Positions 23,075 to 31,092 of a DNA stretch of 64,000 nt are shown here, piece after piece (the stretch's first letter is position 1; every line of letters starts with the position of its first letter). The stretch is from Citrobacter enshiensis (GTDB lineage Bacteria > Pseudomonadota > Gammaproteobacteria > Enterobacterales > Enterobacteriaceae). The DNA lies in the NCBI RefSeq assembly GCF_029338175.1, contig NZ_CP119862.1, forward strand, positions 1 to 64,000, written 5' to 3'. The translations under genes and the position numbers were made by a program. The notes beneath the pieces were generated by a model. The model worked only from the letters and a program-made list of their open reading frames with translations, made no database searches and had not been told where the DNA came from.

Positions 23075-23177
23075 ACGCGTCTCCTGTGGTGAAGGAGCAC
23101 TGCCAGCTGACGTACCTTTCCGCTGCCTGTTGCCAGCTGTTGCGCACGCGATCTCTCTTGCGAGAAATGTTGTGCTT

Positions 23178-23198
23178 GTTGACGTAACACAGTGTGCT
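23178..23198 (-). promoter_or_regulatory. IstR-1 target site in the tisAB leader
   Basis: The plus strand here matches the 5' part of IstR-1 (23426-23446) at 20 of 21 positions, so the tisAB mRNA can pair with IstR-1 over 21 nt with a single C-A mismatch. In E. coli this pairing blocks the ribosome standby site of tisB and exposes the mRNA to RNase III. Confidence 0.85.
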
Positions 23199-23310
23199 CA
23201 CATGGGGTTAAGGCGCTGACGGCACCACCCGTTTCAGCCAGGGCTTTGTTGCGCCGGTTTACGATGCGGCCCCGCATAACACATTGCGTACAGTGATATT
23301 ATAGATGAAT

Positions 23311-23330
23311 TACTGTATAAATAAACAGTA
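23311..23330 (-). promoter_or_regulatory. LexA box of the tisAB promoter
   Basis: TACTGTATAAATAAACAGTA differs from the LexA consensus TACTGTATATATATACAGTA in only two central positions. LexA represses tisAB until the SOS response. Confidence 0.95.
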
Positions 23331-23390
23331 ATTTTTAGACAAAACACCCTCTCTGTACCATACTCAAAAGCGTCAAAATTCGTGCCGAAA

Positions 23391-23419
23391 TTGCGTGTTT
23401 TTCGTGGAATGCGTATACT
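23391..23419 (+). promoter_or_regulatory. Promoter of IstR-1
   Basis: -35 TTGCGT (23391-23396) and -10 TATACT (23414-23419) with a 17-bp spacer; the expected first base of IstR-1 (23426) is 7 bp after the -10. It has no LexA box, fitting the constitutive IstR-1 transcript. Confidence 0.85.
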
Positions 23420-23425
23420 TCTGGT

Positions 23426-23500
23426 GTTGACATAACACAGTGTGCTTTGCGGTTACCAGCCGTATAACGCTGATAAAAACCTCGCTTCGGCGGGGTTTTT
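23426..23500 (+). ncRNA. istR: Antitoxin small RNA IstR-1
   Basis: A 75-nt region starting GTTGACATAACACAG and ending in the terminator AAAACCTCGC-ttcg-GCGGGGTTTTTT closely follows E. coli IstR-1. It pairs with the tisAB leader and prevents TisB synthesis. The longer IstR-2 would start upstream near the LexA box and use the same terminator; its start was not mapped. Confidence 0.93.
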
Positions 23501-23632
23501 TGTTTTTACATCGTTATCAGTGATAACGTGATCGCTGACGCATTTTTGCACAGATGAAATTTTTTCCATTGTCACATCTAAAAAGCTGTGCTTGTATAAA
23601 TCCTGTTAATCAATAAACAGACAAGGTCCCTA

Positions 23633-23731
23633 ATGAACCCTTCCATGCTAACCGCGACCCTACTAAAAACTGCGCAACCTGCCGCAGTGGTCGTCGTGCG
23701 TGTGGTGGTGGTCGTCGGCAATGCGCCGTAG
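23633..23731 (+). CDS. ivbL: ilvBN operon leader peptide
   Basis: A 32-residue peptide with runs of valine codons (VVVVRVVVVVGNAP at the end), the same design and length as E. coli IvbL. Ribosome stalling at Val/Leu codons when charged tRNA is scarce prevents formation of the downstream terminator, letting transcription enter ilvBN. The ACAAGG sequence before ATG could be the ribosome-binding site. Confidence 0.96.
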   Translation: MNPSMLTATLLKTAQPAAVVVVRVVVVVGNAP

Positions 23732-23751
23732 GGTCCGGAACACACGATTCC

Positions 23752-23788
23752 AAAACCCCGCCGGCGCAAACCGGGCGGGGTTTTTCGT
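23752..23788 (+). terminator. ilvBN attenuator
   Basis: Stem CCCCGCCcgg / CCGGGCGGGG with a small loop followed by TTTTTCGTTT, located 20 bp after the ivbL stop. It is the expected position for attenuation by valine and leucine supply. Confidence 0.92.
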
Positions 23789-23835
23789 TTAAGAGCCCCT
23801 CCCGGAGCCTCGGCCCAGAATAAAAGGACTGGAGC

Positions 23836-25524
23836 ATGGCAAGTTCGGGTACAACATCCACACGTAAGCGCTTTACGGGCGCAGAGTTGATCGTTCATTT
23901 ACTGGAACGCCAGGGTATCACCGTGGTGGCCGGGATCCCGGGCGGTTCGATTCTCCCCGTCTACGACGCCTTAAGCCAAAGCACGCAAATCCGTCATATC
24001 CTGGCGCGTCACGAACAAGGCGCGGGGTTTATTGCGCAGGGTATGGCGCGAACTGATGGCAAACCCGCTGTTTGTATGGCCTGTAGCGGACCGGGGGCGA
24101 CGAACCTGGTCACCGCCATTGCCGATGCGCGTCTCGACTCCATTCCGTTGGTGTGTATTACCGGTCAGGTACCGGCCTCCATGATTGGTACCGACGCTTT
24201 CCAGGAAGTGGACACCTACGGCATTTCTATCCCCATCACCAAGCACAACTATCTGGTCAGAGATATTCACGAATTGCCGCAGGTGATGAGTGATGCTTTT
24301 CGCATTGCCCAGTCGGGACGCCCGGGGCCGGTGTGGATAGACATTCCTAAGGATGTGCAGACCGCCACGATCGAGCTGGAAGCACTGCCGCCTGCGGCAG
24401 AGAAATCGCCCTCGCCGGAATTCAGCGCTGAAAGTATTCGTGACGCCGCCGCGATGATTAATGCGGCAAAACGCCCGGTGCTGTATCTCGGCGGCGGTGT
24501 CATCAATGCACCTGCCCGTGTGCGCGAACTGGCGGAAAAAGCGCAGTTACCGACCACCATGACCTTAATGGCGCTGGGTATGTTGCCAAAAGCGCACCCG
24601 CTGTCGTTAGGCATGCTGGGTATGCATGGCGCACGCAGCACCAACTTTATCCTGCAAGAGGCGGATTTGCTGATTGTTCTGGGCGCGCGTTTTGATGACC
24701 GGGCGATTGGTAAAACGGAGCAGTTCTGCCCGAACGCCAACATTATTCATGTCGATATCGACCGCGCGGAGCTGGGGAAAATCAAGCAGGCGCATGTGGC
24801 GATTCAGGCCGATGTGGATGATGTTCTGGCCCAGTTGATCCCATTCATTGACGTGCAACCGCGTGAGGAGTGGCACCGGACGGTGGCGGATTTGCAGCGT
24901 GAATTTCCGGGGGCGATCCCGCAAGAGAGCGATCCGCTCAGCCATTATGGGCTGATTAATGCCGTGGCTGCCTGCGTGGACGACTGCGCGATTGTCACCA
25001 CCGATGTGGGGCAGCATCAGATGTGGACGGCGCAGGCGTATCCGCTCAACCGTCCTCGCCAGTGGCTGACCTCTGGTGGACTGGGCACCATGGGCTTTGG
25101 CCTGCCGGCGGCGATTGGCGCCGCGCTGGCGAACCCTGACCGTAAGGTATTATGTTTCTCCGGCGATGGTAGCCTGATGATGAATATTCAGGAGATGGCG
25201 ACCGCCAGCGAAAATCAGCTGGATGTGAAAATCATTCTGATGAACAACGAAGCGCTGGGTCTGGTCCATCAGCAGCAGAGTCTGTTTTACAAGCAGGGCG
25301 TCTTCGCCGCCACCTACCCAGGGATGATCAACTTTATGCAGATTGCTGCCGGATTTGGTCTGGAAACCTGTGATTTAAATAACGAAGCTGACCCGCAGGC
25401 GGCGTTGCAGGCGATTATCTCCCGTCCGGGACCGGCGCTGATTCATGTGCGTATTGATGCGGAACAAAAAGTGTATCCGATGGTGCCGCCGGGCGCGGCA
25501 AATACAGAGATGGTGGGGGAATAA
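23836..25524 (+). CDS. ilvB: Acetolactate synthase I catalytic subunit
   Basis: IlvB joins two pyruvates to acetolactate (valine/leucine) or pyruvate and 2-oxobutyrate (isoleucine), using ThDP, FAD and Mg; AHAS I is inhibited by valine. The 562-residue length equals E. coli. Seen: catalytic Glu in HEQGAGF near the N-terminus, central FAD-binding part, and the ThDP/Mg motif GDGSLMMN...NN in the C-terminal third. Start MASSGTTSTRKRFTGAEL has AAGGA upstream. First structural gene behind ivbL; ilvN follows after 3 bp. Confidence 0.98.
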   Translation: MASSGTTSTRKRFTGAELIVHLLERQGITVVAGIPGGSILPVYDALSQSTQIRHILARHEQGAGFIAQGMARTDGKPAVCMACSGPGATNLVTAIADARLDSIPLVCITGQVPASMIGTDAFQEVDTYGISIPITKHNYLVRDIHELPQVMSDAFRIAQSGRPGPVWIDIPKDVQTATIELEALPPAAEKSPSPEFSAESIRDAAAMINAAKRPVLYLGGGVINAPARVRELAEKAQLPTTMTLMALGMLPKAHPLSLGMLGMHGARSTNFILQEADLLIVLGARFDDRAIGKTEQFCPNANIIHVDIDRAELGKIKQAHVAIQADVDDVLAQLIPFIDVQPREEWHRTVADLQREFPGAIPQESDPLSHYGLINAVAACVDDCAIVTTDVGQHQMWTAQAYPLNRPRQWLTSGGLGTMGFGLPAAIGAALANPDRKVLCFSGDGSLMMNIQEMATASENQLDVKIILMNNEALGLVHQQQSLFYKQGVFAATYPGMINFMQIAAGFGLETCDLNNEADPQAALQAIISRPGPALIHVRIDAEQKVYPMVPPGAANTEMVGE

Positions 25525-25527
25525 ACC

Positions 25528-25818
25528 ATGCAGAAACAGTCACATGAAAACGTCATTCTGGAACTCACCGTGCGTAACCATCCGGGGGTAATGACCCACG
25601 TCTGCGGCCTGTTTGCCCGTCGCGCCTTTAACGTGGAGGGCATCCTCTGTTTGCCGATCCAGAACAGCGACCAAAGCCGTATCTGGCTCCTGGTCAATGA
25701 CGATCAACGTCTTGAACAGATGATTAGCCAGATTGATAAACTGGAAGATGTCGCGAAAGTGGTGCGTAACCAGTCAGATCCGACCATGTTTACTAAGATT
25801 GCCGTCTTTTTCGAGTAA
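25528..25818 (+). CDS. ilvN: Acetolactate synthase I regulatory subunit
   Basis: IlvN is the small subunit that raises AHAS I activity and mediates valine inhibition. It has 96 residues as in E. coli. A single ACT domain fills it ([31 protein letters not shown]). It lies 3 bp after ilvB and is clearly coupled. The next gene, deoQ, ends 2 bp away on the opposite strand, so transcription of the two loci meets here. Confidence 0.98.
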   Translation: MQKQSHENVILELTVRNHPGVMTHVCGLFARRAFNVEGILCLPIQNSDQSRIWLLVNDDQRLEQMISQIDKLEDVAKVVRNQSDPTMFTKIAVFFE

Positions 25819-25820
25819 TG

Positions 25821-26606
25821 TTAATCACCCTCTGAATCTGGGGTGATCACTTTGACGGAACCGTTCCGGCAGTGGGTTGCATAATCTGCCGGTAACGGGC
25901 GATCGCTTATCAATACATCGAAGGTAGACAGTGGGCCAATGCTGGCAGGAGCGACCTCATCAAACAGGGCGTGGCGCGTCAGCAATATTTTACGCAGTCC
26001 GCGTTCCATCGCTTTACGCTTGGTGGCAAGGTCATCCGGGTTAAACCAGCTAACGCCAAAATGCTCATGCACGCCGCTGGCGGAGATAAATACTTTACGT
26101 GGGTTGAGCGAGTCGAGTGCTGAAGGGTTGCTGGCATCGTAAAACGCGTCACTCTTGGCCCGATAAGTTCCACCGCAAAGGATTGCCGTGGCGTTGGGCT
26201 TTTCATTCAGCGCTATAAACACGCGGTGCGAGTAGCAAATTCCGGTAAATGTAATGTCGTCAGGGATCATGCTGATCACCAGCGGCATTTCCGGGCCGTT
26301 ATCAAAAAACACCAAATCGTTTTCATTCACCAACCCGGCAGCCAGGATGGCAACGGCTAAATCATCATGGTGGTGAGTCTTTTTCACCGGGAGTGGTGCG
26401 TGAGTTAAGGTCGCGGGTTTATTCACCATGACGATATAGCCGCCGAGCAGCGTCAGTGGTAACGGTTCGTCGTCCTGGCTGAGATCCCGGCGAATGGTCA
26501 TCACAGAAACTTCCAGCATCCGCGCGGCGTCTTTCAGATGGATTCGGTCGGTCTTCTTTAGCAGTTCCATCAAACGTCGAATACGTTCTTTTTGCTTCGT
26601 TTCCAT
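25821..26606 (-). CDS. deoQ: DeoR-family repressor DeoQ of deoxyribose use
   Basis: A 261-residue DeoR-type regulator. The N-terminal HTH is at about 5-55 (ERIRRLMELLKKTDRIHLKDAARMLEVSVMTIRRDL), followed by a sugar-phosphate-sensing domain with the DeoR-type block FFDNGPEMPLV and ISASGVHEHFGVSW. Start ATG at 26606 has GGAGGAAG upstream; longer in-frame extension is not conserved. Gene order with the divergent kinase, permease and DUF4432 genes matches the Salmonella deoQKPX locus, where DeoQ represses deoK until deoxyribose is present. Confidence 0.9.
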   Translation of the reverse strand: METKQKERIRRLMELLKKTDRIHLKDAARMLEVSVMTIRRDLSQDDEPLPLTLLGGYIVMVNKPATLTHAPLPVKKTHHHDDLAVAILAAGLVNENDLVFFDNGPEMPLVISMIPDDITFTGICYSHRVFIALNEKPNATAILCGGTYRAKSDAFYDASNPSALDSLNPRKVFISASGVHEHFGVSWFNPDDLATKRKAMERGLRKILLTRHALFDEVAPASIGPLSTFDVLISDRPLPADYATHCRNGSVKVITPDSEGD

Positions 26607-26632
26607 GCGCTTCCTCCACGAACGATGTTGTG

Positions 26633-26652
26633 AATGTTCTTTAAGTAACATT
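26633..26652. promoter_or_regulatory. Candidate DeoQ operator near deoQ
   Basis: Palindrome AATGTT-N8-AACATT, 27 bp upstream of the deoQ start. A related palindrome (TAACAT-N4-ATGTTA) lies before deoK. Assignment to DeoQ is an inference from position. Confidence 0.45.
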
Positions 26653-26873
26653 TGTGTGTTTCTGAGAACATCACATTGCTGCATTACTATACTTCTGGTG
26701 CCCTGGAAATAAAAGTCCGTTTTTTCACGTTTTCTTGATTGTAAACAGTTAAATTTCAGTGGATTGAAATGGTTTTGATGATTCTGTGTGCAATAAAGAG
26801 GTAACGTTGCGTTTAATTAATAAACAATAAAAGGATCCTCCAACCGCGATCGTAGTCACAAATGATACTTAAA

Positions 26874-26889
26874 TAACATGATAATGTTA
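26874..26889. promoter_or_regulatory. Candidate DeoQ operator near deoK
   Basis: Perfect palindrome TAACATGATAATGTTA, 43 bp before the deoK start, sharing AACAT/ATGTT half-sites with the site near deoQ. Confidence 0.45.
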
Positions 26890-26932
26890 CTTTAATATCA
26901 TTCTTGAGCGATTGTTTCTGAGAGGAAGTAAA

Positions 26933-27853
26933 ATGGATATTGCGGTTATCGGTTCCAACATGGTGGATCTCATCACTTACACCAACCAGATGCCCAAAGA
27001 AGGGGAGACGCTGGAAGCACCGGCATTCAAAATTGGCTGCGGCGGGAAAGGGGCGAATCAGGCTGTTGCGGCCGCTAAGCTCAATTCAAAAGTGCTGATG
27101 CTGACTAAAGTTGGGGACGATATTTTTGCGGATAACACCATCCGTAATCTGGAATCCTGGGGCATCAATACCACTTATGTGGAAAAAGTACCGTGTACCA
27201 GCAGCGGTGTGGCGCCTATCTTTGTGAATGCCAACTCCAGTAACAGTATTTTGATTATTAAAGGCGCGAACAAGTTTCTCTCACCGGAAGATATCGACCG
27301 CGCCGCAGAAGACCTGAAAAAATGCAAACTGATCGTCCTGCAACTTGAGGTTCAGCTTGAGACGGTTTACCACGCGATAGAGTTTGGTAAGAAGCACGGT
27401 ATTGAAGTGTTATTAAATCCAGCTCCGGCATTACGCGAATTAGACATGTCTTATGCCTGTAAATGTGATTTCTTTGTGCCTAATGAAACCGAACTGGAAA
27501 TATTAACTGGCATGCCGGTCGATACTTACGATCATATTTGTGCTGCTGCCCGCAGCCTGATTGATAAAGGACTGAACAACATCATTATTACCATGGGTGA
27601 AAAAGGGGCGTTATGGATGACGCGTGACCAGGAAGTCCATGTTCCGGCGTTCAAAGTGAATGCTATCGATACCAGCGGTGCAGGCGACGCCTTTATTGGT
27701 TGTTTTGCACATTATTATGTCCAGGGCGGTGATGTTGAAGCCGCGATGAAGAAAGCCGTCCTCTTTGCCGCCTTTAGCGTTACCGGAAAAGGCACTCAGT
27801 CATCTTATCCGAGCATTGAACAATTTAATGAGTTCCTGACGTTAAACAAATAA
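26933..27853 (+). CDS. deoK: Deoxyribokinase DeoK (PfkB family)
   Basis: DeoK phosphorylates 2-deoxy-D-ribose to deoxyribose 5-phosphate, which DeoC cleaves. The 306-residue PfkB protein has signature 1 GGKGANQAVAAAKL (about 37-50) and signature 2 DTSGAGDAF with catalytic Asp 252. A ribokinase would look similar; the flanking deoQ, deoP and deoX homologues favour deoxyribose. ATG at 26933 has GAGGAAG upstream. First gene of deoKPX. Confidence 0.9.
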   Translation: MDIAVIGSNMVDLITYTNQMPKEGETLEAPAFKIGCGGKGANQAVAAAKLNSKVLMLTKVGDDIFADNTIRNLESWGINTTYVEKVPCTSSGVAPIFVNANSSNSILIIKGANKFLSPEDIDRAAEDLKKCKLIVLQLEVQLETVYHAIEFGKKHGIEVLLNPAPALRELDMSYACKCDFFVPNETELEILTGMPVDTYDHICAAARSLIDKGLNNIIITMGEKGALWMTRDQEVHVPAFKVNAIDTSGAGDAFIGCFAHYYVQGGDVEAAMKKAVLFAAFSVTGKGTQSSYPSIEQFNEFLTLNK

Positions 27854-27880
27854 CTCTTCTGCACTGTAAAAGGTAGCACT

Positions 27881-29197
27881 ATGAACGATAAAAACATCAT
27901 TCAGATGCCCGATGGGTATCTGAATAAGACCCCTCTGTTCCAGTTTATTTTGTTATCCTGTTTATTCCCATTGTGGGGATGCGCAGCCGCATTAAATGAT
28001 ATTCTGATTACACAATTTAAAAGTGTATTTTCACTCAGTAATTTTGCTTCGGCATTAGTACAAAGCGCGTTTTATGGTGGTTATTTTTTAATTGCGATAC
28101 CGGCATCCCTGGTCATTAAAAAGACCAGTTATAAAGTGGCGATATTAATCGGTCTGACACTGTATATCGTTGGCTGTACGCTCTTTTTCCCGGCATCACA
28201 CATGGCAACCTACACCATGTTCCTGGCGGCGATTTTTGCGATTGCGATTGGTCTTAGCTTCCTCGAAACCGCTGCGAACACCTACAGTTCGATGATCGGT
28301 CCGAAAGCGTACGCCACGCTGCGTCTGAATATCAGCCAGACCTTCTATCCGATTGGCGCGGCCTCCGGCATTTTACTGGGCAAATACCTGATCTTTTCCG
28401 AAGGTGATAGCCTGAAAAAACAGATGGCGGGGATGAACGCCGAACAGATCCATAATTTTAAACTGTTGATGCTGGAAAACACCCTTGAGCCGTACAAGTA
28501 CATGATTATGGTTCTGGTGGTGGTGATGGTGTTATTCCTGCTGACCCGCTTTCCGACCTGTAAAGTGGCGCAAACCGCCAGCCATAAACGCCCGTCAGCG
28601 GTAGATACGCTACGCTATTTGGCCAAAAATTCCCGCTTCCGTCGCGGGATCGTGGCGCAGTTCCTGTATGTCGGCATGCAGGTGGCGGTCTGGTCGTTCA
28701 CCATCCGTCTGGCGCTGGACCTGGGGGATATCAATGAACGCGATGCCTCCAACTTTATGGTCTATAGCTTCGCATGCTTCTTTATCGGCAAATTTATCGC
28801 CAACATACTGATGACGCGCTTTAACCCGGAAAAAGTGTTGATTCTGTATTCCATCATCGGCGCGTTGTTCCTCGCCTACGTGGCGCTGGCACCCAGCTTT
28901 AGCGCGGTGTACGTTGCGGTGCTGGTGAGCGTGCTGTTTGGTCCCTGCTGGGCGACCATTTACGCCGGAACGCTGGATACGGTGGATAACGAACACACCG
29001 AAATGGCTGGCGCAGTGATTGTGATGGCGATTGTGGGGGCGGCGGTCGTTCCGGCGATTCAGGGTTATGTGGCGGATATGTTCCACTCGCTGCAACTCTC
29101 GTTCCTCGTCTCAATGCTGTGTTTCGTTTATGTCGGTATCTATTTTTGGCGTGAATGCAAAGTGCGCAGCAACCTGGTTGAAGCGACCGCCTCCTGA
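27881..29197 (+). CDS. deoP: Deoxyribose permease DeoP (FucP-type MFS)
   Basis: A 438-residue, 12-helix inner-membrane transporter related to the L-fucose:proton symporter FucP. The N-terminus LFQFILLSCLFPLWGCAAALNDIL and the loop FLETAANTYSSMIGP match that family. In Salmonella, deoP carries deoxyribose. It is 27 bp downstream of deoK and 11 bp upstream of deoX, so one operon. Confidence 0.9.
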   Translation: MNDKNIIQMPDGYLNKTPLFQFILLSCLFPLWGCAAALNDILITQFKSVFSLSNFASALVQSAFYGGYFLIAIPASLVIKKTSYKVAILIGLTLYIVGCTLFFPASHMATYTMFLAAIFAIAIGLSFLETAANTYSSMIGPKAYATLRLNISQTFYPIGAASGILLGKYLIFSEGDSLKKQMAGMNAEQIHNFKLLMLENTLEPYKYMIMVLVVVMVLFLLTRFPTCKVAQTASHKRPSAVDTLRYLAKNSRFRRGIVAQFLYVGMQVAVWSFTIRLALDLGDINERDASNFMVYSFACFFIGKFIANILMTRFNPEKVLILYSIIGALFLAYVALAPSFSAVYVAVLVSVLFGPCWATIYAGTLDTVDNEHTEMAGAVIVMAIVGAAVVPAIQGYVADMFHSLQLSFLVSMLCFVYVGIYFWRECKVRSNLVEATAS

Positions 29198-29208
29198 GGA
29201 GAAAAACG

Positions 29209-30222
29209 ATGACAACACGTATGACTTTGTGGCGGGAACTCTTTGGCGAACACCCACGCGTCCTGCTGGAAAATGGTGATTTCACGGTAACGGCGTTTCG
29301 CTACCCTAGCGGGGTGGAAGGGCTGCGGGTACAAAATAGCCGTGGCCATCTGGTTATTCTTCCCTGGATGGGGCAGATGATTTGGGATGCACAATTTGAC
29401 GGTCATGACCTGACCATGCGTAACATGTTCAGCCAGCCGAAACCCGCCACAGAAGTGGTGGCCACCTACGGTTGCTTTGCTTTCCACTCCGGGCTGCTGG
29501 CGAATGGCTGTCCGTCGGCGGAAGATACCCACCCGCTGCATGGCGAGATGTCCTGTGCTGCCATGGATGACGTGTGGCTGGAACTGGACGGTGACAGCCT
29601 GTGTGTGACGGGACGCTACGAATATGTGATGGGATTCGGTCACCATTATCAGGCTCAGCCTGCGGTGAAAATGCGTAAGGCCAGCGCGCTGTTTGATATT
29701 CAGATGACGGTTACCAACCTGGCCTCGGTGGCAATGCCGCTGCAGTACATGTGCCACATGAACTATGCCTATGTGCCAGAAGCCACTTTCAGCCAAAACA
29801 TCCCGGATGAGGCGCTGAAGCTGCGTGAGTCGATTCCCGCGCATGTGAAGCCTACTGAGCCGTGGCTGGCATTCAATCAGCGTATTCTACAGGGGGAAGC
29901 CTCGCTGGCGACGCTCAATGAACCCGCCTTTTACGATCCGGAAATTGTCTTCTTCGCAGACAAGCTTGATACGTATACGGATCACCCAGAATTCAGCATG
30001 ATTGCACCAGATGGCACCACATTCGTCACCCGTTTTGCCAGTTCGGAGCTTAATTACGTTACCCGCTGGATCCTCTATAACGGCGATCAGCAGGTCGCGG
30101 CGTTTGCTCTGCCTGCCACGTGTCGACCAGAGGGCTTCCTGGCGGCGCAGCAAAATGGCACGTTACTTTACCTCCCGCCACAACAAACCCGTAGCTTTAC
30201 GGTGACGACCGGCATCGCCTGA
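29209..30222 (+). CDS. deoX: DeoX, DUF4432 aldose-epimerase-like protein
   Basis: A 337-residue protein of the DUF4432 family, related to aldose-1-epimerases (galactose mutarotase fold): WMGQMIWDAQFDGHDLTMRN, HGEMSCAA and MCHMNYAYVPEA with candidate catalytic His residues. In Salmonella deoX is needed for normal growth on deoxyribose and may act as a mutarotase. It ends the deoKPX operon. Ribosome-binding site GAGGAG lies close upstream of ATG. Confidence 0.87.
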   Translation: MTTRMTLWRELFGEHPRVLLENGDFTVTAFRYPSGVEGLRVQNSRGHLVILPWMGQMIWDAQFDGHDLTMRNMFSQPKPATEVVATYGCFAFHSGLLANGCPSAEDTHPLHGEMSCAAMDDVWLELDGDSLCVTGRYEYVMGFGHHYQAQPAVKMRKASALFDIQMTVTNLASVAMPLQYMCHMNYAYVPEATFSQNIPDEALKLRESIPAHVKPTEPWLAFNQRILQGEASLATLNEPAFYDPEIVFFADKLDTYTDHPEFSMIAPDGTTFVTRFASSELNYVTRWILYNGDQQVAAFALPATCRPEGFLAAQQNGTLLYLPPQQTRSFTVTTGIA

Positions 30223-30261
30223 AACATTGGGTATCGCTCAAGGCTTGAACAGCAACGCGCG

Positions 30262-30457
30262 GGTACACAAAATCATTCAAGCTGCATCAAGGCGGCAAGT
30301 CTGAGACAAATTCGTAGGAACGAATTTGAACAGCCGGAGGCTGCCTTCGGTGTGGGACATGGATGTCCCACATTAATCCCCAGGAGCTTACTCAAGTAAG
30401 TGACTGGGGTGAGCAGATGTAGCCAACGCAGAGGCAGCTTGAAGGATGAAGTGTATG
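30262..30457 (+). repeat. Long ERIC element with internal insertion
   Basis: The 3' part carries the ERIC core AATCCCCAGGAGCTTACT followed by AAGTAAGTGACTGGGGTGAG and ends in CTTGAAGGATGAAG. The 5' part (AAGCTGCATCAAGGCGGCAAG) matches the other ERIC copy in this window. About 69 bp with two hairpins (AAATTCGTaggAACGAATTT; GGGACATggATGTCCC) splits them. Length 127 + 69 bp; ERICs with extra ~70 bp insertions are known. It fills the deoX-uhpA gap and ends 44 bp before the uhpA start. Confidence 0.85.
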
Positions 30458-30501
30458 TCGTTAAGGTAAGCGCGTTTTTTTATACTTGCCAGGACAGAAC
30501 C

Positions 30502-31092
30502 ATGATCACCGTTGCCCTTATTGACGATCACCTGATCGTTCGCTCCGGCTTTGCACAGTTGCTGGGGCTGGAGCCTGATTTGCAGGTTGTCGCCGAGTTC
30601 GGATCGGGACGAGAGGCGCTGGCGGGACTGCCGGGGCGCGGCGTGCAGGTCTGTATTTGCGACATTTCCATGCCGGATATCTCCGGGCTGGAGTTGTTAA
30701 GCCAACTGCCAAAAGGGATGGCGACCATCATGCTCTCTGTTCACGACAGCCCGGCGCTGGTGGAGCAGGCGTTGAACGCAGGTGCCCGTGGTTTCCTCTC
30801 CAAACGCTGTAGCCCTGATGAACTGATTTCTGCGGTCCATACGGTGGCGACAGGCGGTTGTTATTTGACGCCGGATATCGCGGTAAAGCTGGCGGCAGGG
30901 CGTCAGGATCCGCTGACCAAACGCGAACGTCAGGTGGCGGAAAAACTGGCGCAGGGTATGGCGGTCAAAGAGATTGCCGCTGAACTGGGGCTGTCGCCGA
31001 AAACAGTACACGTGCATCGCGCCAATCTGATGGAAAAACTGGGCGTCAGCAATGACGTTGAACTGGCTCGCCGTATGTTTGATGGCTGGTGA
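30502..31092 (+). CDS. uhpA: Response regulator UhpA
   Basis: UhpA, phosphorylated by UhpB, activates uhpT. It has 196 residues. The receiver domain (1-120) has acidic pocket D8/D9, phosphoacceptor D54 in CICDISMPD and Lys 104-region FLSKR; the C-terminal LuxR/NarL-type HTH is at about 135-196 ([28 protein letters not shown]). Start ATG at 30502 matches E. coli ([17 protein letters not shown]); longer frames run into the ERIC element. Its TGA overlaps the uhpB ATG. Confidence 0.97.
   Translation: MITVALIDDHLIVRSGFAQLLGLEPDLQVVAEFGSGREALAGLPGRGVQVCICDISMPDISGLELLSQLPKGMATIMLSVHDSPALVEQALNAGARGFLSKRCSPDELISAVHTVATGGCYLTPDIAVKLAAGRQDPLTKRERQVAEKLAQGMAVKEIAAELGLSPKTVHVHRANLMEKLGVSNDVELARRMFDGW

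Noticed and set aside
23160-23200. Similarity between 23178-23198 and 23426-23446 as a mobile direct repeat
   Set aside because: It is explained by base pairing of IstR-1 with the tisAB leader.
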